64,000 nt of DNA from Fennellomyces sp. T-0311 (Eukaryota; Mucoromycota; Mucoromycetes; Mucorales; Lichtheimiaceae), in contig JALLLT010000006.1 of assembly GCA_025266875.1 (NCBI GenBank), positions 248,001 through 312,000 of the forward strand, read 5' to 3'. The notes beneath the pieces are model-generated. The model searched no databases and was not told where the DNA came from. It saw nothing but the letters and a program-made list of their open reading frames with translations. The position numbers and the translations under genes were made by a program. Position 1 is the first letter of the stretch; every line of letters begins with the position of its first letter. Positions 43,334 to 56,953 of the stretch are shown here, piece after piece.

Positions 43334-46300
43334 AAGCGAACAATACAGTATCTGAATTGTGATTCATTCGCTTAGATGATAGTGAGGTTGTTGTTCAGTT
43401 TTCTTTTTGACATGGCAACACCGTTACTGTGAGGACACTTTAATTTTCAAGCATTGAAAGGATTCCAAATGGCATGCTGTTTACGCCTGTCGCGGACCGG
43501 TCGAAAACATACACCACCAGACGCGCAATTTGTCGCAATTAATATTTGATTCACTACCTTTATTTTTTATCAATAAAAAGCTGAGTAAAAGCGGAAAGAG
43601 GTGGGAGGGAATGACCGGCGACAAGCCTTAGATACTGACGTATCAAAGGTTATCAGGACCAGATCATACTTTTTCGCTTCCCTAAGGAACCCATGCTAAA
43701 AATTTATATCCAGGTAGTTCAAAAATAAGGACTATAGCCCACGAAACACATGCATTTGACTTCGAGTAGTGCCACATAATTGGTCTAATTTCCACTCAGA
43801 AGAGATCGTAACTATTAATCCTCCAGTTGATCTATCATAAAGCAATTGATACGTTTGAGGTATCCTTTCACATGCAAGATTTCAAATAGCTACGTACATG
43901 TATAATTGAAATAACCTATAGTTAATATACCGTGACGCTGACCTGCTACAAAAAGTGACGTTTCGGTCATCACTGATCTTTGATACAAAACTAGCAATTA
44001 TTGCTTTCCACAGTTCTGGCAAGAAGTGATCCGATCAGTGACGGTGACTTATGCCTGATAGACGTAGAAATTATTGAGGGCGTCATAAAGTACCGTCCTC
44101 TTATTCCCTTGGCTACACATTATTATTTAGTGTATGATGTCAAGCGTACCACATCGGTGCTATTTTTCAGCTTTCTGCCCTTGTATACTGAAGCCTTTTA
44201 TCTGTATCTGGAGTTGATAGAGTTCATCTTAAACTGATGCAAGAGGACCGCTACCTTTGTAACTGTAAGAAGATCCTACAAAGATTTTTATGCTTAATTT
44301 AGTAGCAGATTTGAGCAAAGTAAAAAAGCATAATCGTTTGGAGTCGTTCAGAGCTCCCCCAATTCATGCTTCAGTACTCTAATGAATACGGTTGCTTAAA
44401 GGGCCTACAAATTGATAGAGGTGGCCGCAATTAGTGACTTTATAGCTTACTTTGGAAGGTCAGTTTCAGAATGCTTTTCGATCACCTAGCCACCTTTTAG
44501 TTTATTCTAATCGTAAGATAATCCTCATACTTCTTTATGATCACACCTTCATAAATGCGTTATGAGTATAGCATATTATGTGCAAGGTTAATTTCATCTG
44601 CATCAATAAATGAACTCTTTCATGGGCTATGCCCTACGTATTTAGTTATGCCTACGAGCTGTCGTCAAATATACCGGACTTGCCGCTTCAGTACTCAAAG
44701 CTAAAGATTTTTCTCAAGAACCATTATAATGGATGAGTTTGTGGAACAATTTTCCTCCGTGCCCTTGTTCACCGGAATTAATTTTCTCTTGCAGGTATAT
44801 TTTGACCCCAACATTATAGAACGTACCCAAGCTAAATGATACTTCCCAAAATATGTGAGTGACAGTATCTGGATATTTGGATAGTTTAATAACTTGCAAC
44901 AAACAAATCCCTATTCAAATGTGTCTGTTGGGGCTTTTGGAATTTTCGTGACACCTCAAGAGGTTGGAGTAAAGAATTTTGAGTGGGGTAACCCTTTTTT
45001 CATATGAAAGACTCTTTTTTGAAACAAACTTCGCATCAACGGAAAAAATAGCCGGCCTCTGTGCTTCGAGTGCATTGCTCCTTCCGCACCCCCAAGGAAC
45101 ATCAATGCTACGGCTCAGAGAAACGTTTCGCAAAATCATGTATGGTATAGTGTACATTGCAGCGGCTTTCGATCCTACGCGTACCTTTCTATACAAATAC
45201 ACTATACCTTATCATCTGGAAGTATGTCTTTGTTAGCCGTTACATTAAAAAAGACGAGAGATATTTGTGATGAAAACGCGTGTGGTTTCTGCTAGATGTG
45301 AATCGTATTCTTCACATTACCTGATTACTTTTTTGAATGAATTCCTCCCTTCAGTCTATCGATGGGAATTCAAGTTGGCAAAAATCCGCTGAACAAAATA
45401 TGCATGTAACAATGTGCACCTATACTATTTGTGTTTGCAAGTATGTTACTTTTTGCTTAGCCTCGATCTACAACATCATGGTATCGATATTGCTAGATAG
45501 CACATTATTCGTGCCACTCAATCAACAAGTCATTCGGGACGTACTAACTCATGATGTACTGGTTTTTAACATATTTATTTACATCGAGAAGATAAAGTAA
45601 TCTGTACATATCACTTACGTATCAAGTCCGTTACTTGATATATTATGCATACATACAACCATCGATGCCTTTTTTCGGTGCTCACGCTCCGCAAATACTT
45701 CTGACTCTCGATCTTTCTCAGCCATCTGTAAAGAAAACTTAAATGGATTATTAAACCGATTACGGGAATGTAGAACTGGCCCTCAAAATGGATCCTGCAT
45801 GTGAAAGTTCTGATTGACAACGCAATGTTTAGGATGAGCGCAACAGCCTTCCTATTTTTATAAGCGATACCGTTTTCAGTCAGCTGCATGTTATCAGCTG
45901 TTCTTGTTTGTATGTATCTGCAACCATACTTGCCCAAGGATGGCTCTATATAGAATCCAGTAGCGAGCTCAGTAGCCGTTAGAGTAAGACTAATAAACTT
46001 CGGGGCTGAGTGGCGTATAGATGAATCAGCCTGCCAGTGACTTTAGTAGAGACCATGGTAACCGAATCAATTGTACAACGCTCCATGTTACGCTTTCTGG
46101 AAAATTCAGATAAAAAATGAGGGTATACATAAAACTTATTAGCAGATTATTATATGTCGAATCTGTACTTTTTAATCGTGTGTTTTGTATATATATATGC
46201 CCATCAGCAGTTGTTAAAATTTTTAATCGATAAGTATGTCAATCATGGAATCCTAATATCACTTTAAAATGAGGAACATACGTAAAACTTCGGACATGTT

Positions 46301-49300
46301 TATCAAAGGCTCGTGATATTCTCACATTAGAACTATAGACCACATAATTAAATGTCTAAAAGCATATACTGCCATGAACCAACATATCCTTTGTGTGCAA
46401 TAGCCTTAAATTATAGGATCCGGGTTAATATCTGAAGAAATGCAATTGGGTTGTCAGCAGTTAACTATAAAAGCCAAGGTCTCATACTCGCTATAGATAG
46501 CATACTTATGCCCTTGATTTTTTAATGAAGGCCAAAAACGCAAGAACATGACTGCGAGACCGCTCGTCTTTTGATCAGAATCGGTGACACAAAAAGTCGA
46601 TCATTGGCATTAATTAAGGCAATCACCCCGCATACGTCATGTGACACAAGAGTGAACTGGCTTTGACGCGGGCATATGTGACATGATCCTTCCGAGTTTA
46701 CTAGTTCATGAATTCTCAGGCATAATGTACATTCGAGGGATAGAGTATGTGGTATTATACACATGTGTAATTTCATATGTCGCACGAATAAGAAAAAGGG
46801 AAGCTAACTTCTTTTTTATAGTACGCAATATCAAGTAACTGTACTTAAACTCACTGTAGTTAAGATACTTGTACAGATGCATTCGAGGCGCCAAAGTTAA
46901 CCGTTCCCAATATGTTTTACGTAGGAAATTTTCTTAGGTCAGGTACGGCGCGTTAAGCTTTCGCGTCTAACCAATTTTTATCTTGAAGTATAAAAGGTTA
47001 GCTCCGAGGACGGCAAGGACTCCATGACTAAAGTGCGTTACCATCGTGGCAAAAAAAAAGTAGCAAAGCCTGTATTTTCGTATTTTGAGATCATCTGATG
47101 CGCAGCTTCTCGAATGGATGCAATGTAATAGGACTTGTTTTCTATCCAACAAAGTTCAGTAGTAAAATTAATGCCTAACATTTTCTGTACCACATATGTT
47201 ATCGTGGACTGTTCTTCAAACGTAAAGTTCAGCTATAGTTAACCTGGGAACTACGACCTGGGAACTGGTAAAACCCATTACATGTACCCAACGTAGCGAG
47301 TGAGGGATTTGCTACTTACATAGCCACTGTAAATAATGGAATAACATACTATTTGTCGAGAACCGTTCATTTATATATAACAGTTATTGCTGGAACACTG
47401 GGAAAATATCGGTGTATATTCTAGCGTAGCTTCCTCAACAGTTGGTCTAGTATAATCGACCAATTCAGAAGAAATGACCCTATTATATCATACACATAAA
47501 GCCTTGAATTGCTGAGTGATAACGTTTGTCCGCATCATATAAATTATACAGCGCAAGTTGGAAAGCGGCTTAAGCTAAATAACGCTACCTTAACATTTGC
47601 TATATCTGAAAACATCTCGCATCTAAAGCACTGCAGTATCTGACTTTTTTGGATAGCAGGTAATGCACTCTTTTTTTCACAAACTAAGAAGCTTCTCTAG
47701 GTCTAGGATACACAAAGTAAATTACCACCTTTGTCTACACATTCCCTGACTTATTCAAAAGTATCTGTTGATCGGCAAGTTGATGATGAATGAAGGGAGA
47801 TTACTGCTTCTCACAACAAATTATGCTATAAAGACATTCGTCACATTCATTTCTCGCATGGTCACTCAATTGCTTGGCATACAGCTACGTTTGGTAGTAT
47901 TGGCCACCAATATAGTAGTTGGTGTATGTCGTATTTTACGCTAGTAAAAACAAGAATGTACCATATGCGTGGGAGCAACGAACACTATTTTACTAGTAGT
48001 CAGCATGGAGTAACATTGCGACTCAACCTAAATCAACGTATGACATAAGCTTTATTGACTCCTGCTTTATCACGGTATCCTTAGTTACGTTTATATATTA
48101 CTGACTTCGATCCATATGATGCGGTACGACCTAACAACACGTAATCAGTAATGGCTTTCTTTATTCTCCAGATAAATAGTAAAACTTTGTGAAACGGTAT
48201 TGGAACATACATGTGAAGTTCTACAGAATGTTGCGCAATTGGTACAGTACTTCTCGTTTGGTTTTGGAATTTTTCCCGAGAAATACTGTATACTACGAGA
48301 AGGATTTTAGAAAACGATGCTTGTGTTGGTCTATTGCCTTTTTGGGAGAATAACCGTTACTCAGCTGATCTTGGACGACTGGATCAAATGACAGGTGCTC
48401 TCTATATAGAATTCAGCCCACAGCAGATGATATTCGTTGATAATACTATAGACAAGCCGATACAGTATTCTCCTTATCTATTTATGAATAATTCGAAGAT
48501 CAACATTCTTAAACAGCCTTAGTCCCACTGGAAGATGACACCCAGAAATTGAAGCGCGTTTTAATAAAGATCTTGGATCTCAATCATATATAAGCACATT
48601 CCATTTATTAGGTTATCCCATGGTTTAATGCCCCTATTAGAATAATGTAATGCTCAGCAACATTGGACAATTATATGCAGGTGCGTACGACAAGAATAAT
48701 TCAAATGTGGTATGATCGTATCAGTATATTGGTATAGTATACGCATGCTCTTTACCACTATCCAAATAACTTCTGGTGTTCATACAAAAAGTATTACTTA
48801 TAGGATACATGGATCTTACGATTACGAAGCTTACTCTGTCTAATATGTAGAATTATTTGCTCTCTTCAGCATCATTAAGATATTCAGATGCAATAAGTTA
48901 CTACTCGCATAAAATATTAACAACACAACTATCCAACAGATGAGGCACTTGGCTATTTCTGTTCAGACTGGAATAAGAGTGTTGACGTTACAAATAAAGA
49001 TTAAAATGGCTGATGATCGATCGTGTCTATATTGAGAAAGTAACACAATCAAAGATGGGGGTAAGATCCACGGCATAAATTAGGAGAGATTCCGGATGCG
49101 TACGTTTACTGTGGCACAAATATTATTGCTTCGAAACAACGATGTAAGTAACATAAAACTTGAACAGACTGGAATAGAATTGGATGAAAGTATGTTGATA
49201 AATAATAACTATCGAAGCTGTTTTTTATTACTACTACAACTTTGCTATTAGATAATTCATTGGCAAATAGAAAAATAGATGTAAAATCACTCCAGGTGAT

Positions 49301-49336
49301 TTGTAGTACAGGAGCCGTGCAAAGTTACTAGGCCCA
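43334..49336. other. 6 kb AT-rich gene desert
   Basis: Only short frames (under about 110 codons) on both strands, none with a recognisable domain or exon partner. The larger ones are 44001-44237 (+), 44915-45202 (-), 45337-45600 (+) and 45611-45937 (-). Many TATA-like and poly-A/T stretches; no terminal repeats, tRNA or conserved RNA gene recognised. Confidence 0.5.
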
Positions 49337-50772
49337 TTAGTCGATACGGATACGGTCATCATCAGTTGGGCAGTAAATCTAGAAATAAGCAATGAATTAG
49401 GAAAAAAGATATACTTTTATACATTAATATATGAGCATTTACTGGCAAGTCGCCGTCATAGACGATGGCACCCTGAGGCATCTCAGCTTGGCTCAAGAAA
49501 AGAACGTTCCATGCAGTCTAATTAAACATTTGTTAAGTTACTCTGATTATCCATCACGAAAGGCCAAATGATCGTACCTTGGCAACCCATTGGTGCGCAA
49601 TCTTGTTGGGGTGGAAGCAGTCAAAGTTGCTCAATGCCTCGACAGGGAAGGCACCAACGTCAATTCTACCAGCGGGAGTGTACTTAATGGCAAAGGTGTC
49701 AGTGCCTTCAGCATTGTATTTCTTGTAAATTTCTTCAATCTTGGCGTTGTAGCCATCGGCCAACTCGTCCATTCTGTTGAGATCATCACCACCAGTCAAG
49801 AAGCAGGAGCATTCAGCGCGGTTCAATAAAAAGTTGGGATCGTTGAAGATAGGACGGCAATATTCTTGACCCTTGGTCAATCCGTAGACAGCGCTAACCT
49901 TAAAGCTGCCCGCAAGGTTGACTAGAACACGAGGAATTTCTTTCTTGATGCGTGCAATAGCTTCTTCAATGTAAGCACCATACTTCTCAATAGTAACTTC
50001 GCCACTGAAGGGGTTCAAGCACAGAGCACATTGGTCATTGCCTGTTTGCATCGTTAGCATCAGAGCCTGTTTTTTTTTAGTTGCAAACTTACTTCCAATC
50101 TGGATGGTGATCATTTTCCAGTCAGTTTCAAAGTTGATTTCAGGGATTTCCTTCATGCGAGGGATAAGGTAATCTAATTCATCTTTCAAGTTCATAGCAA
50201 GGCCACCGCTGAGAGCACCGTTCAAAACGTCCTTTTCTTCGTTACGGAAAGCATCCAAGCAAAGATAACCTAGTTTTTAAAATTAGCTTTCTGTATCATA
50301 CAGCTGATTAGTTTACATTACCGTGGCAAATTGTAGCAAGATGACTTCCAACGGAAGGACCTTCAAGAGTCTTGTTGTAGTGGTTGACCATGTTCGCAAG
50401 AGTGATGGCGTTTTCATCACCACCAATACCCCAACTTTGGCCGCGATATTCGGTAATGGCTGAAGCGTTTAAGATACCGCTACCGCCGTCACCATCGTTA
50501 ATGCCTTCCAAAGCGAAACCAGCCATGATACTAAAGTATTGTCAACTATCACTGTTATTCGAAAAAGAAATATGATAATCATATAATTACCTGTCTCCCA
50601 TAGCAGCAATGACTTTGATATCGTCGGGACGAAGATCATGAGCACCAGCAGGACCTTCAGGACGAGGAGTCAATTGAGGACACTCAGAAATGCTTGATAC
50701 AGTCAACGCAGTTGCACTGTGCATCAGAGCGGCCGAAGCCAGCATTAGCAGAGAGAAGATTTTTCCAGCCAT
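49337..50772 (-). CDS. Secreted GDSL lipase / phospholipase B-like protein D
   Basis: Fourth lipase; ATG at 50772, stop TAA at 49337-49339, about 390 aa. Signal peptide M-A-G-K-I-F-S-L-L-M-L-A-S-A-A-L. Block I A-A-M-G-D-S-I-M-A-G-F (Ser codon split by the first intron), block II Y-R-G-Q-S-W-G-I-G-G-D, block III I-G-S-N-D-Q-C-A-L-C (rebuilt across an intron at about 50042-50092) and block V D-C-F-H-P-N-K-I-A-H-Q-W. The last exon encodes I-Y-C-P-T-D-D-D-R-I-R-I-D. It has fewer introns than A-C: the frame is continuous from E-Y-C-R-P back through L-A-G-S-F-K, where the others are interrupted. Its codon use is more GC-rich at third positions, which may reflect stronger expression. About 14 kb separates it from C because of the transposon, the F-box relic and the desert. 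Confidence 0.88.
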
Positions 50773-50834
50773 GGTATGTATCTTGGTATTTTGGTAGATT
50801 TGCCAGTAATTCGCTCTGTCCCAGCAAGATCTAC

Positions 50835-50845
50835 CTTTATATATA
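50835..50845 (-). promoter_or_regulatory. TATA box of lipase D
   Basis: TATATATAAAG about 65 bp upstream of the ATG at 50772, as in the other lipase copies. Confidence 0.6.
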
Positions 50846-52724
50846 CTTCATTGATCTAGATTTGTCTAACGTCAAAGCTCATTGTCACACTTGTATCACA
50901 CTCGTTCTCCTAGTAACTATGAACCGCGGCTTTTGGGCTGAAGGTTTTGCCCCCACCGAAAATCTTCTTCCTCCTGGGAAATGAAGGGCCAGGCACGTGC
51001 CTTGCAGAATTCTTTTTACTTAGGCTTATAAAGGCCAATGCTAAGGATAAACATCATCAGATGAACGACGCGTCATATTTTGTAGTAAAATTCAGGAACA
51101 AAGGCACTAATATTTATTTGTCACTTCGTTTTAAGCTTTTTTTCATATATATCTGACAATTACCCCGCGATTAAGATGAGAATCATATGCTTGAGTAATC
51201 CCCCCCTCCCCGGTCTAGATGTTTGCTGGTAGATCATAAGACGCTATATCTGAAGGGGACACAGGATGTATGCTACGATGTCTCCCCCCAATATTTCCAC
51301 AGGGCTTCAATATTTTCCGCTGCTTTGGAAAAATTTGTCGTACCATCAAATGTGGTTACATAGTGGATCTCAGTAAAGGCTAGTCTACTTTTTTCATGTG
51401 TTTTCTTCCCATCTACTATCTCCACAACATTGGGCTATGTCGACTGTACATTTATCCATGTGAACACGGGCATGTATTTATCACATGTACTGCTTCGGCA
51501 AAAGTGACAGCAGTAGGTCGCGGAAACAGGAGCAGCACTTTTGCATACGGATAACTTTTGTGCTGTCAGAGGAATACGAACTGGGTAAGCAAAACTAAGA
51601 CAGCTATACAGAAAAAACGTTACTAAACATTCAGAAAGGAATTAGAAATCTACCCACAAAAAATGCATATATAATGCTGTATTTGTTGATATTGTTACTT
51701 ATGCTCGTGGTGTGAGATCTGTTCGCTTACGTTGGCTTTGTTCCTGTATGATCTGCTCGTTTATGGTACATAATTTTTTTTTCCTCCAATTCTACTGGCC
51801 GAACCTTTCCTGATCGGTGCTACCGATGCTGACATTCTTGGAATAATCTTGATTTAGGCAGCTGCGGTGCTTAAGGTGTTATAGGCGAATCAAAAACTAT
51901 AGTATTCATTAGTACGTATGGGTTGATTGGAAAAAAAGTTGCGGGACTGTTTGATTGTTATCATACTCTGAGTGTACTGAAAATAACACGATCTGCCAAA
52001 GCCAACTTTCCCGCAACCACTCAAAATGGTAAGATCCTGTCATCAGCCAGATATAATAAAATTCAAACAGACACAAATGTCCTGTTTGGAGAGAAAAATG
52101 TTGTGTGGGGACCAAGGTGGGCACTTTTATCGACACAAGCCTTACCGTTGTTACTGAAAGATTTATCCGATCATATTTTTTTTCGAGCTTACGTACAAGA
52201 CACTGTTTATGGGTGCTCCATCGATAGCATCTGAGGAATCTCATCAGGTTATGTACCTATGTACTCAATTCTGAAATATTATCAGAGCATTGCTTGTAAA
52301 AGGTTATTAGCACATGAAAGTGCTGCTATCTGATAGATACTATGGCACACAAATCGGCCAGAAATGGTCATCTGCTTGTATACCACCATACATAGCATTA
52401 ATAGTCTGTTTTCCACGTTTCCACATGCGAATTACAGTCAATGTATTTATCACATGTATGCCTTCGACTAAATTGATGACAATGCCTCGTGGAAGCAATC
52501 TTAGATGTACAAGGTGTGTTTTTCTTGACGAAAGAGGAATTACGCAAACAAAAGGAAAGGACAATCAAACAAAAAATGATCGCTAAATAATGAAAAGAAA
52601 AGGAGATTGCAAATGGATTGGAAAGAAAGAAAGGTAGTGTGATATGTATGCATGTTGTTGCTGTTGCTGTTATGTTGTTATTCGTGCAAAAAGAGTAAAC
52701 GTGTTACTGGATGAGGTGGATGAT
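50846..52724. other. Intergenic with a diverged internal duplication
   Basis: No confident gene. Blocks at about 51469-51600 and 52439-52570 share ATGTATTTATCACATGTA and weaker similarity after it; both read V-F-I-T-C then a related tail in one frame. Overlapping frames at 51909-52244 are unrecognised. The last part holds the 3' end of the chitin synthase gene. Confidence 0.45.
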
Positions 52725-55700
52725 CTACGGTCGTGATCCTGTCGTCCTTTTGGGATGTTCATTTTCAGGTTCGTTTTCATCCTCATGGGACACCGTAGTA
52801 CTAGCTTCTTCCGATTCTCCTTGACTGATAGGTTTATCATGGTCAATAGCGGTGCTGGAAGTGTCATCGTCAGGACCATCTTTTTCCGAAGCATCCTCCT
52901 CCACAGCGTCACCGTCTTTTGGAGGTGGAGCCGGTGGTGGTTTCGAAGATTCGTTGATAGATTGCATCACACTCGTCTGCCAATCTTCATCCTTGTCTCC
53001 GTCATCCATATATCGCGGCATGGGCAATCGAGTATCTGGTAGGACAAGAGGTTCTGGTGCATCCATGTATTCTTCCATCCAATCGTCCTCGCTATCTCGT
53101 TGATAGTAATTCGAAAACGGTGGTGCAGGCGGCTGGTAGCTTCGTGGTGAAGACGGCTTGGAGTAATAGGTGCATCGATTGCTGCTAAAGTACCGTTGGG
53201 CTGCGAGTCGCTGCTGCTTTTCGTGATGGGCTCGTATTTTTCTTGCTCGTTCGTATTCGCTCCATTTCTTCATCGTAATCTTGGAACTATCAAACTCCCC
53301 CTCCTTGTCACCATGCCCTTCATCTTTACCAGATCCTTCAACCTTACGGGTTTCACCCCACGAAAAGTCGTCAAAATGCCAATAGGCATAGGTCGGCAAG
53401 ACAAAATTCCATATGGGTAAGCTGAACAGATAGATGAACATCCATCCAACATAAACAACTTTGCGGCTCGTCATGACAATCAAAACAGCAGGGAGACCAA
53501 GAATGAGTGCCAGCAAGATAAGTGATATGACAGCTGGATGACCCAAGAGAGCCATGACGATCAGGTAAAGCGTAAATGAAATGGCAGCTGGTAAGGCAAG
53601 TGTGCCGACCAACTCCATGAATACGACAAACTGCATCGAAAAGCAAAAGGTACCGCACAGATCAGACACGAGCAATAGCTCAAATAGGTTGTGGATAGTC
53701 GAGTTGATCCATCGGCGCCGCTGAGAAAGCAGCACGCGGAATGAGTCAGGCACGACAGTTTTGCAGACGGCTTGGGGAACAAAGAGCATTTTGCGCCGAG
53801 GGAACGTTTTCAGCATCAGTGTCGACAAGTATCGGTCTTCTCCCAAAAGCAGCAGGTTCTTCTTGTGTAACGTATCGACAACATTTTCGGAATAGTGCTC
53901 AATGATATCCGGATTTGCAAGGATAGGAACCCAGTGACCGTTGGCTCCTTTGGGTGCCTTGATACGGTACATACAGAAGCAGCCTGGCAAGCATGTGACG
54001 TTACCAAAGATCGATTCAAAAGCTTTGCTTTGGTGGTGGGAAATGTAGTATTCAAACACTTTTGAAGCAGTTATTAAACAAGTCATGCAACAAAGCTACC
54101 AAAATTTACCTTGAATCATAGAGACCCAGCTGTCCGTTTTGTTTCCAATTTTTGTTTCACCGCACAAGCCAGCAACTTCTTCGTCGTTGACCATACAGCT
54201 AATCAACCGCGACAATGCATCTGGATATACTTTGGTATCGGCGTCAACCATGAGCACAATCTCGTATTTGTCTGCGCTGACACCCGTAATTCGCCAAATA
54301 TTGTTGAAGAATTCGTATTCGAGCATTGTCATGCGTTCGTCAAACATGACCTTTTGCAAGAACGACATCAAAATCACCTGGGAATCTCGTTTGCCACGGT
54401 TGCCTGGTTTCCGGTCCCCAGCTTCTTCAGGTGCACCGCACTTGGCGATCGTAATCATGGGAACGCGTTGCTGTTGAGACGGATCGACCGTGGTATCATC
54501 ATACTTGTAAAAGCCGCTGTAGATCTTGGCCATGTTGTGTCGTTTGGTGCCATCAGCGATAGCCACGTACGAATACGGCTCGACTTCATCCGGTGGAATT
54601 AAAAAGTTCTCCATCATGGAAACGCAGATATCTGGTGTTGATCGATCGTTGCCGTGGCCAGTAATCATCCCATCAGCAATCACAAGAATGAGCTTGTGCG
54701 AGTTGGGATAATCGGTCGTGGCGATAGAGTCCAATGTCGTTCGAAGCCCCTCTACGCCCTCAGAGTAACATGTGACAAGGCAGATCGTATGGGCAAGAGC
54801 AAAACCAAATGGCATGTAGTCTGGTTTGGGCTGCGGTACTGCATGACGTGATACTGGGAACGGACACACTGCCACAGTGGAATTTGTCAACCCGGATGAA
54901 TCGGAAAGAGACGATGGTCGTGATGATGGTGTGACATCGCTCGGTCGACGTAATGAAAGGTAGCTACCATTCGTACCGTCTCCGAGCATCGAATGACCAA
55001 GATAGCGTGAACTAGGAGTATGATGAGGGAGATTGGGGGTTGAAGAAAAGGGATGTGTGAGCTTATATTATTTTTATATACGGCACATGTTAAGGAGGAC
55101 TTACCTGGGCGAGTTCCTCCAGATTGTACTGACAGGGCGCTCAGGATTAGCATTGAAATGTGTTGTACCCGGTTCTGGCTGAGTGAAACGGGAAGTGCGA
55201 GGCATCAATGTCTTTCGCTTTGGCCTATTGGGCGTATATGGGTTGGAAGCGATCGAATAGCGTTGACGATGTTGCGGGCGAATGGCATCGGCAGGTCTGT
55301 TGATCTCGGATGTCCAGTTCTCGATTTCTGCATCTCGCTGCATCCGCTCTTTGTACGACGCACCTTCCTTAAAGTTGCCGAGGCGCCATGATAGGAACCA
55401 GCCAAATGCAACCGCAAGGACAAACTTGACGAGAATGACACCGAGAATCACAACAAGTGACATGTACAAGACAACATCAGATGCAATGCATCCAACGCTC
55501 TTGGTGTCGATCTCACCGACTTTGGTGATATGCATCAAACATGCTGCTTCTTGTCGCCATGTGCTTCCTGGATCGCGATGCGACGCAATAACACGGGTAA
55601 TATCTTGACCGCCGAGTCCGGGCGATGCTCCAGAGAGCACTTGCTCGATAAGGCCTTGAGGCGGTACATTAAACTTGTCGAGTGGAAGCGATCGCAGTAG

Positions 55701-56953
55701 ATCAAGATTCAACACATGGCTATCATTGATAAAGTTAATTATATGCATAATTGCAAAACCTTTTTTTCTGTTTGAACCTGTTGTACACCGCCAAATTAGC
55801 AGATCCGAGTACATCTTCCCAGTCGTAATAAACTCGGCCCGCTTTGTCATAGCCGCCATTACTGTTTGGAACACCAAACTCCTGCATGGACTTAAAATAA
55901 TCTTTTGCTTGTTGGGACTTGTGGCACGCGGTCTGGTTCGAAAAAGTCGAGCTGCTCGGTAGATCGTTTCTGTTGAGCGGATCAAACAGCTGACAAGGAA
56001 AGTAGATGCCGTCGTTCGGTTGGCCCATTATTTTCTGGGTGATCACGTTTGTGCATGCGCCATGGTCGTCGCTTTGAAACAGAAATGATGCGTCTTTGCC
56101 ACCTGCGCCAATAGGCGGGTAGACAGGGTTGGTTGGTTCGTCCGTCAGTTCTGGAATTACAGGATGATTGTTCCACGATGCAAGCATATACGCCCACCCG
56201 TGGATAATTACGTAACCATCGTTAATCTGCTCGACACGAAAGCTGAGAGGAGGACGAGGACACACCGTCTGCGTAAACCCGAATGTCAAGAAGCCGACAA
56301 AGGCCATGATGGCCAAAACAACGCCAACAAGACCGATTTTTTCTCTGAATGCATATTGCGCGGCCTTGTCCTTTTTGCCTGCAGAATGGCATAATTTCAG
56401 TATTTAAAGAAGTCAAAAAGGGGGCAAGTCAAGACCAGACACATAAAATGCCATGAAGAAGGGGGGTTATTGGGAGGGAGGGGGGTGAGATTGATTTAGG
56501 GGCATACTTACCAAAAGCTTTGAGTAAGAACGATGGAAAGCAGCAGGTGACGATGTAGCAATATGCTTTCCAGACATCGGGGTAACGTTTTTTGGGATAT
56601 TCGTCTGGTGTTTGGATGCCATCGTGGCCTTCGAGATCTTTCTCAATGGATCGGCGTCCATCGTGTTCTTTGGAGAGTAAATTCCGTCGCAGAACGGAGC
56701 GTCGTGTTGGATTTGACCTGTCCAGGGTAGCAGCTGGCTGTTCAACTTGTTCATATCTTACGGTGTGCTCTTCCATGGCGGCAGCATGCATTCTGGTGTG
56801 GTATTGGCGATGGCTCGGATCAACGCGCTCTCGCTCGGGTCGTATAAGCGATGCCTGACGCCGTGGAGTGTGACCAAAGGATGGCTGCCGTATGAGACGC
56901 TGCTCTCCATCGTAGTCGATCGGGTCGGTGTTGTAGCGATTCGTGTAGTCCAT
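52725..56953 (-). CDS. Class IV (Chs3/ChsD-type) chitin synthase, 5 exons
   Basis: Membrane glycosyltransferase that polymerises UDP-GlcNAc into cell-wall chitin. Exons 56953-56512, 56378-55778, 55719-55105, 55011-54110 and 54058-52725 join in phase to about 1297 aa. An in-frame Met at 57058 would add 35 residues. The N-terminus is basic and hydrophilic. Two membrane regions flank a segment with [10 protein letters not shown] typical of the Chs3 class (cytochrome-b5-like region). The catalytic domain starts near C-L-V-T-C-Y-S-E-G and has [23 protein letters not shown] and the product-binding Q-R-R-R-W. Several helices follow, then a long cytosolic tail with a Ser/Pro/Glu-rich acidic end. Class assignment is from these motifs. 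All catalytic motifs are present, so it should be active. Confidence 0.93.

Noticed and set aside
35846..48285. TTTTCCCGAGAAA shared at about 35850 and 48270
   Set aside because: A 13-base match between two places is expected by chance in a window of this size, and flanks do not align.
51909..52244. Overlapping frames of 103 and 111 codons on both strands
   Set aside because: Neither shows a domain, signal peptide or exon partner; cannot decide that either is a gene.
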